Assembly (NCBI RefSeq): GCF_021728295.1
Contig: NZ_JAKJXE010000016.1
Location: 49,487-113,486 of the forward strand
Length of the DNA stretch: 64,000 nt
Reading direction: 5' to 3'
Source of the DNA: Pseudomonas petrae
GTDB lineage: Bacteria > Pseudomonadota > Gammaproteobacteria > Pseudomonadales > Pseudomonadaceae
Positions 59,083-64,000 of the stretch are shown piece after piece. How positions within the stretch are numbered: position 1 is the stretch's first letter; each line of letters starts with the position of its first letter. The translations under genes were made by a program, and so were the position numbers. The notes under the pieces were generated by a model. That model ran no database searches. It saw only the letters and a program-made list of their open reading frames with translations, and was not told the DNA's origin.

Positions 59083-60360
59083 ATGATCGAACCTAAGCGC
59101 GTCCTGCGCGCCCTTGCCGAACACTGGGCGCTTCTCGAGCCACTCTGCGAGCACTTCGACCAAGGCACTCTGAGCCTGAGCGAACTGCGCTTGCAACTGG
59201 CGGCCCAGCAGTTGGAAAGCACGCCACAGGACATCACCACTTTGCTGGACGTCTGGATTCGGCTCGACATTCTGGTCCCGGTGGCGAAAAGCCCGAACCG
59301 TTTCGAGCTGAACGCGCAGATCCACGATTTCCTGTCTTACCTGCGCCGCGAGCACCGGCTGGGCCTGTGCCTGGAAATCGAAGCGTACCTGCGCCACCTC
59401 GAACGGCTGGCCGGCTATATACAGGAAGCGTTCGACGCCCGCGACGCCAATGACCTTGCGCGGCAACTGCGCCTGCTCGACATGCGTGTGCGCGACGTCC
59501 TGAAGAAGCTCGCCAACGACGAGCAGGCGCTGGTGGCCGTGGCCGAACGTGCCAAGACCAGTGACCGGCAGATCCCGCTGCGTCAGCGTTATGCGGAAGT
59601 GCTGGCAACCTGGGATGAATACGTCGAGCCGATGATCCAGCTGGTGAACGCCGATGGCGCCTTCGAACAAGGCGTGCGCAAGGTAGAGAACGTGCTGCTG
59701 CGCATGCTCACCGACCAGCAACGTCTCGGCCATCTGGTCGACGACGACATGCTCCTGCGCACCCACGCGCGCATCCTTGAAATGCAGACCAGCGCGCAAC
59801 TGACCTTGCGCCATGCACGTGAGCTGCTGCTGCCGCTGCGTGAAGAAGCGCGTCGCCACAATGCCGTGACGCGCGGTGCTGCCCTGGCGCTGTCGGCGAT
59901 CCGTCGACGAGGCCTGGACGCCGTGCCGCAAGCGGCGATGCCGATGTTCACCCGTCCGCAAAGCACGTTTCTTGGCAGTGCCAATCAGGTCGAAGCGTAC
60001 GTGTATGCGCTGGCGCGCTTCGAGCCGAAACCCGCGCGGTTCCCCAAGGCCAATGTCACCCGCAAGGGCGAGCCGCCGCGCGCGCCGCGCACGGTCAGAG
60101 AAATGGTCGAGCGTTGCGAAGACGCCCTGCCCATGCCGGATCTGATGGTCTGGTTGCTGGAGCAGGAGCCCACCGGCGCGACCGATGAATTGCTGTACTG
60201 GTTTTCGCGCCTGTCGCGGGACAAACGCTTCAAGCGCGAGCGCCTTGAGCGCCGCGAATACCTGACCCAGGAGCACCGCGTCAGCCTGCGCTCCTTCGCC
60301 CTGCTCTCGAGCAAAGACGCCACCCCAGAGAATTCCGAGGGCACCGCCCATGCATCTTGA
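59083..60360 (+). CDS. mksF: Condensin MksF (kleisin subunit)
   Basis: A 425-aa MukF-like kleisin. The N-terminal winged helix (MIEPKRVLRALAEHWALLEP) and helical middle domain lead to a C-terminal winged helix (RTVREMVERCEDALPMPDLM, then LLYWFSRLSRDKRFKRER). I start it at 59083: the ATG at 59038 is directly followed by TACAAT, a -10-like element, and lies in the promoter. It heads the mksFEB operon, overlaps mksE by 11 bp and acts in chromosome organisation. Confidence 0.87.
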   Translation: MIEPKRVLRALAEHWALLEPLCEHFDQGTLSLSELRLQLAAQQLESTPQDITTLLDVWIRLDILVPVAKSPNRFELNAQIHDFLSYLRREHRLGLCLEIEAYLRHLERLAGYIQEAFDARDANDLARQLRLLDMRVRDVLKKLANDEQALVAVAERAKTSDRQIPLRQRYAEVLATWDEYVEPMIQLVNADGAFEQGVRKVENVLLRMLTDQQRLGHLVDDDMLLRTHARILEMQTSAQLTLRHARELLLPLREEARRHNAVTRGAALALSAIRRRGLDAVPQAAMPMFTRPQSTFLGSANQVEAYVYALARFEPKPARFPKANVTRKGEPPRAPRTVREMVERCEDALPMPDLMVWLLEQEPTGATDELLYWFSRLSRDKRFKRERLERREYLTQEHRVSLRSFALLSSKDATPENSEGTAHAS

Positions 60361-61057
60361 TCTATCCGAAATGACCCAGCTGGCGCCGATCTTTCGCGAG
60401 CTGTTCAAGGGCTACCACGTCAGCCGTCGCGACCCCGAGCTGTACGCACAACTGTCCAATCTTCAGGACCAGTACCGCGGCCTGTTCAAGGCGTTGGGCT
60501 TCGAGCTGGTCTGCGACACCCGTGGTTTCTACTACTTCGTGCCTGATCTGGCGGCCGCGCAGGTCAACAAGACGGCTCAACGTCTGGCGCTGTTCACGTT
60601 CATCCTCGTCGAGCACTTGGCTGACCAGGGCCGCGACCCGGTCGCCGTGCTCGATGGCGGTAGTCTGGGCCGTGACGAATTGCCCTCGCTGCTGGAAAAG
60701 TACCGCGATCTGTTCCTGCAAGCTGAGGTACAGACCCAGGAAGAGCTGGAAGAAAAAATCATGCGTCGCATGACCCAACTGGGATTCGCCGCTGAAGAAG
60801 TCGGCATCTATCGCTTCCTGCCGCCCATGCATCGCTTCCTCGACGTCTGCCTGTCGGTGCAGCAAGACCGTGACCTGGCGGCCAGTCTGCACAGCGCTCT
60901 GCCGTTGCCGGCACCGGTGCTGATCGACGACGACAGCGATGAGCGACTGCTGGAAACCGACGACCCGCTGGACCTCACCGAATTCGATGAAGCCACAGAA
61001 ACCGAAGAACAAGCGCTAGCCCGGGCGATCGCTGAAGAACAGGAGCATGACGCATGA
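60350..61057 (+). CDS. mksE: Condensin MksE subunit
   Basis: A 235-aa MukE-like protein bridging MksF and MksB. LSEMTQLAPIFRELFKGYHVSR is the first winged-helix region and LPPMHRFLDVCL the second. The C-terminal 45 residues are very acidic (DDDSDERLLETDDPLDLTEF). It overlaps mksF by 11 bp and mksB by 4 bp. Confidence 0.86.
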   Translation: MHLDLSEMTQLAPIFRELFKGYHVSRRDPELYAQLSNLQDQYRGLFKALGFELVCDTRGFYYFVPDLAAAQVNKTAQRLALFTFILVEHLADQGRDPVAVLDGGSLGRDELPSLLEKYRDLFLQAEVQTQEELEEKIMRRMTQLGFAAEEVGIYRFLPPMHRFLDVCLSVQQDRDLAASLHSALPLPAPVLIDDDSDERLLETDDPLDLTEFDEATETEEQALARAIAEEQEHDA

Positions 61058-63888
61058 GCCAGGAACGCTACGGCATACGCCGCTTCGCGCTGCTGAACAC
61101 TGCCGGTTACAGCCTCGGGTTGTTTCCACTGGAGCATCCGCTGTCGGTCTACGGCGCGAACAACCTGGGCAAGAGTGCGTCGATCAACGCTTTGCAATTC
61201 CCGATTCTGGCGCGCATGTCGGACATGAGCTTCGGCAAATACAGCCTCGATCAATCGCGTCGCTTCTATTTCGCTTCCGACACCAGCTACATCCTCGTCG
61301 AAGTCTCCCTGCCCCACGGCCCCCATGTGATCGGCGTGGTCGGTCGTGGCCCGGGCGGCGGTTTCGGTCATCAGTTCTTCGCCTATGCCGGCAAGCTGGA
61401 CCTGGCTCACTACCAGAAGGACGATACCTGCCTGCGCCAGAAGGAGCTGTTTGCCAATCTGGAAAGCCAGGGCCTGAAAGCCTACGAGCTCAAGCCGGAT
61501 GAACTGCGCCGTTTGCTGGTCGGTGGCCACACGTCGATTCCTCTGGACCTGACCCTGATTCCCCTGCGCTCAACCAGTGAACAGAGCCTGAAGACCTTCC
61601 GCGCGCTATTCATCAACTTGCTGCATATGCGCGAGATCACCGCTGCCAAATTGAAGCAGCTGTTTCTCGACGCGTTTGAGCACAGCCTGCGTTCCGGCAG
61701 CGTCGACTACATAGCTGCGTGCGAAGAAGCGTTCCGCGACGTACGACGCATGGAGCAGGACTACAACGCACTGGTGCTCGCCGGCCCGCTGGTCGAAGCG
61801 TTGGCCAACGGCGTCAGACAGCGCGACATCCTGCGCGGCAAGCTGCATCGTCTGTCGCCATTGCTCGACTCGCTGCTGGACACATGGCAGGACTATTCCA
61901 ATGCGCGCAAAGAAGAGCTGGTCATTCAAAGCGAGCACTACCGTAACGAACAGGATTCCCTGCAGAACGATCAGCGTGGCGGCACTCAAGAATTGATGCG
62001 CCTGGAGCGTGAAATCAGCAATATCCAGCGCTGGATCGGCGAACTGGCGGTGTTGAAGAACCGCTTTGCGCTGGTCGACGACGTAAGAGTTCTGGAACAG
62101 CAGTTACTGGCTGCCAAGGATGCCCATGATGAGCTGGCCGGCGCACTCGCGCAGTCGCGGCAATTCAGCGCCGAGGATCTGGATGAGCGCCTGCGTGATC
62201 TGGAAAAACGTCTGAAGTCAGTGAAACAACAGCTCGATCATGCGGACAACAATAGCTATGCCCGCCTCCGCGAAGAGTTCTCGCAGCCTGATGTCGAGCG
62301 CCTAATGCGCCTGTTCAACAGCGCGCTGTTCAGCTTGCCATTGGGCGAGCAAGGCATCGCCCTGGATGATGGCGATGCTTGGGTCAAATCCCTCGAAGCC
62401 ATTCTCGATGGATTCAAGGGCGAGCGCTTCGAAGTGCCCGGCCTGACTGTCAATCTGTCGAACATCGAGCCCCCTGCCCTGCAGGCGCTGGCCGATCGCG
62501 CCGCGCTGCGTGATCAAAAGGAGCGCCTGGAGAAGGAGCTCAAGCAACTGAAGACTCAACAAGCCGTCGCGGCCGACCGTGCGGCGAGCAAAACCCAGAC
62601 TGAAGCGTTGTACCAGCAGGTGCTGGATGCTCAGAAGGCGCTCGAAGACTTCCGCCGCGCTCAAACATTGAGCGCCGAAGAGGGCGAGAAGCTTGAGCAG
62701 TTGGCCCAGATGGAAGCGGCGCAAGACGAGCTCAAACGCTCCAGTGATGCTTTCACCGAGCGCGTTCAACAACTGTCGGCCAAGCTGCAGCTGGTCGGTC
62801 GTCAGATCGGCGATCTCGAATCCAAGCAACGCACGCTGGATGACGCGCTGCGTCGTCGTCAGCTACTCCCGACCGATCTGCCATTTGGCACCCCGTTCAT
62901 GGAGCCGGTTGATGACTCGCTAGAGAACTTGCTGCCGCTGCTCAATGACTATCAGGACAGTTGGCAGGGCCTGTTGCGCTGCGATGGTCAGATCGAAGCG
63001 CTGTACGCGCAGGTTCGTTTAAAAGGCGTCGCCAAGTTCGACAGCGAAGACGACATGGAGCGGCGTCTGCAGTTGCTGATCAACGCTTATGCTCATCGCA
63101 CTGATGAAGCGCTTACTTTGGGCAAGGCACGCCGTGCTGCTGTGACCGACATCGCGCGGACGCTACGCAACATCCGCAGCGACTACGACAGCCTTGAGCA
63201 CCAACTGGCGCTGTTTAACCGTGAAATCAACCGCCGGCAGGTATCCAATCTGGAGAGTTTCCGCATTGTGCTCGCGCCGAACAAGGAAGCGCTCAAGCAC
63301 ATCGATCAGATCATCCACAGCGCCGGTCAGTACGAAGAGGGCGAGACACTGTCGGTGTTCGATCTGAGCCAGAGCGCCGAGCAGGACAACAAGAACGAGG
63401 ACGCCAAAGAGTATCTGGCTCGCCTGGTTGCGGCTAACCACAACCAGCTCGGCTTGAAGGACTTGTTCGAACTCGCGTTCGAGATCACCAAGGTCAACAG
63501 CCAGCCGGTTATCCATACCGACATTGATGGAGCGGCGTCAAACGGCACGACCATGACCATCAAGGCACTGACCAACATGTACCTCTTGCTGCACCTCATG
63601 GATCGCGAGCAGGCTGGACGGATTCGTCTGCCCTACTACCTCGACGAAGCCGCTGACATTGATGAAAGGAACCAGGCAGCGTTGCTGGAAACTAGCCTGC
63701 AACTGGGCTTTGTACCGATTCTGGCGAGCGTTAAGCCTCAAGTGTCGGCACATGTGGCCATTGACCTGGAAGGCGGCAGTGGGCCTGCCGGGATCTACAT
63801 CGACGAAGCGGACTGGAAGTACATTCAGCGTCGTGACGAGGCTGTTCCGGTGAAAGCAACCCAGGCGGTTGCAACGCTTAGCGAGTAA
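61054..63888 (+). CDS. mksB: Condensin MksB (SMC-like ATPase)
   Basis: A 944-aa SMC-like ATPase, shorter than MukB (about 1,480 aa) and typical of MksB. Walker A GANNLGKS is at residues 34-41. Two long coiled-coil arms (about 270-400 and 480-640) flank a small hinge. Walker B, YYLDEAADIDERNQ, is near residue 861. With MksE and MksF it forms a condensin that compacts DNA. A terminator follows at once, so no mksG nuclease gene is part of this operon within the window. Confidence 0.9.
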   Translation: MSQERYGIRRFALLNTAGYSLGLFPLEHPLSVYGANNLGKSASINALQFPILARMSDMSFGKYSLDQSRRFYFASDTSYILVEVSLPHGPHVIGVVGRGPGGGFGHQFFAYAGKLDLAHYQKDDTCLRQKELFANLESQGLKAYELKPDELRRLLVGGHTSIPLDLTLIPLRSTSEQSLKTFRALFINLLHMREITAAKLKQLFLDAFEHSLRSGSVDYIAACEEAFRDVRRMEQDYNALVLAGPLVEALANGVRQRDILRGKLHRLSPLLDSLLDTWQDYSNARKEELVIQSEHYRNEQDSLQNDQRGGTQELMRLEREISNIQRWIGELAVLKNRFALVDDVRVLEQQLLAAKDAHDELAGALAQSRQFSAEDLDERLRDLEKRLKSVKQQLDHADNNSYARLREEFSQPDVERLMRLFNSALFSLPLGEQGIALDDGDAWVKSLEAILDGFKGERFEVPGLTVNLSNIEPPALQALADRAALRDQKERLEKELKQLKTQQAVAADRAASKTQTEALYQQVLDAQKALEDFRRAQTLSAEEGEKLEQLAQMEAAQDELKRSSDAFTERVQQLSAKLQLVGRQIGDLESKQRTLDDALRRRQLLPTDLPFGTPFMEPVDDSLENLLPLLNDYQDSWQGLLRCDGQIEALYAQVRLKGVAKFDSEDDMERRLQLLINAYAHRTDEALTLGKARRAAVTDIARTLRNIRSDYDSLEHQLALFNREINRRQVSNLESFRIVLAPNKEALKHIDQIIHSAGQYEEGETLSVFDLSQSAEQDNKNEDAKEYLARLVAANHNQLGLKDLFELAFEITKVNSQPVIHTDIDGAASNGTTMTIKALTNMYLLLHLMDREQAGRIRLPYYLDEAADIDERNQAALLETSLQLGFVPILASVKPQVSAHVAIDLEGGSGPAGIYIDEADWKYIQRRDEAVPVKATQAVATLSE

Positions 63889-63907
63889 TTAAACCAACTG
63901 GAAATAG

Positions 63908-63937
63908 AAAGCCCTGCAGAGATGCGGGGCTTTTTTG
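63908..63937 (+). terminator. Intrinsic terminator after mksB
   Basis: AAAGCCCTGC pairs with GCGGGGCTTT (one G-T) around AGAGAT and is followed by a T-run. Confidence 0.88.
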
Positions 63938-64000
63938 TGGGCGCTGATTGGGGGGTATTGGCTGTCGGCTGTTCGCAGGTTCAAGAACTTTTTCGCGCGC

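Noticed and set aside
58963..60408. 481-codon antisense frame opposite mksF
   Set aside because: Shadow of the conserved kleisin gene.
59083..63888. Wadjet (JetABCD) anti-plasmid defence system
   Set aside because: Only the F, E and B subunits are present and a terminator follows mksB; the nuclease component is not seen.

Overview
The window is a chromosomal segment of a fluorescent-type Pseudomonas (Gammaproteobacteria). The backbone gene order mqo / hpt-upp-uraA / hemH / phr / pagL / murI-moeB-prmC-prfA-hemA / lolB-ispE / tRNA-Gln / prs-rplY-pth-ychF / tRNA-Met / carbonic anhydrase / holD-rimI / mksFEB follows the P. aeruginosa PA4640-PA4686 order. The renalase at 6.6 kb closely resembles the characterised P. 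syringae pv. phaseolicola enzyme, and paired REP-type palindromes sit between several genes. I would place it in the P. fluorescens/P. syringae lineage; the species cannot be fixed from this sequence alone.

Layout. 1-6.3 kb: the 3' end of mqo, two small conserved proteins, purine/pyrimidine salvage (hpt divergent from upp-uraA), hemH and an SDR epimerase. 6.5-11.4 kb: a probable light/redox cluster holding renalase, a Trp-rich small protein, DUF523/DUF1722, a MerR regulator and photolyase. Sites resembling the light-regulon MerR operator lie before both of its transcription units. 11.4-17.3 kb: a YkgJ-type Cys protein, pagL and the tightly overlapping minus-strand operon hemA-prfA-prmC-moeB-murI. 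17.6-24.4 kb: a TPR lipoprotein, lolB, ispE (with an embedded promoter-like sequence and hairpins), tRNA-Gln, prs, rplY, pth and ychF.

24.4-45.6 kb is accessory DNA lodged between ychF and tRNA-Met. It contains rclC, an AraC regulator, four LysR regulators, four SDR oxidoreductases, an aldo/keto reductase, SRPBCC and SnoaL-like proteins, an Rrf2 repressor, a methyltransferase and a chemoreceptor. These are interspersed with decayed mobile DNA: an integrase scrap, a group II intron 3' end, IS66 ends, and an IS1182/IS66 chimera. Three LysR-SDR/AKR pairs are divergent and have inverted repeats between them, so the island looks like an assembly of small regulator-oxidoreductase modules.

45.7-56.3 kb holds an aldehyde dehydrogenase of ketoglutarate-semialdehyde type, a flavin reductase, a putative Zur-controlled zinc ABC operon that begins with a 45-residue membrane peptide, an HD phosphohydrolase, a second chemoreceptor and an unknown periplasmic protein. 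56.4-64 kb returns to backbone: carbonic anhydrase, an acidic protein, rimI with the cryptic Pol III psi subunit, and the MksFEB condensin, which ends in a terminator with no nuclease subunit next to it.
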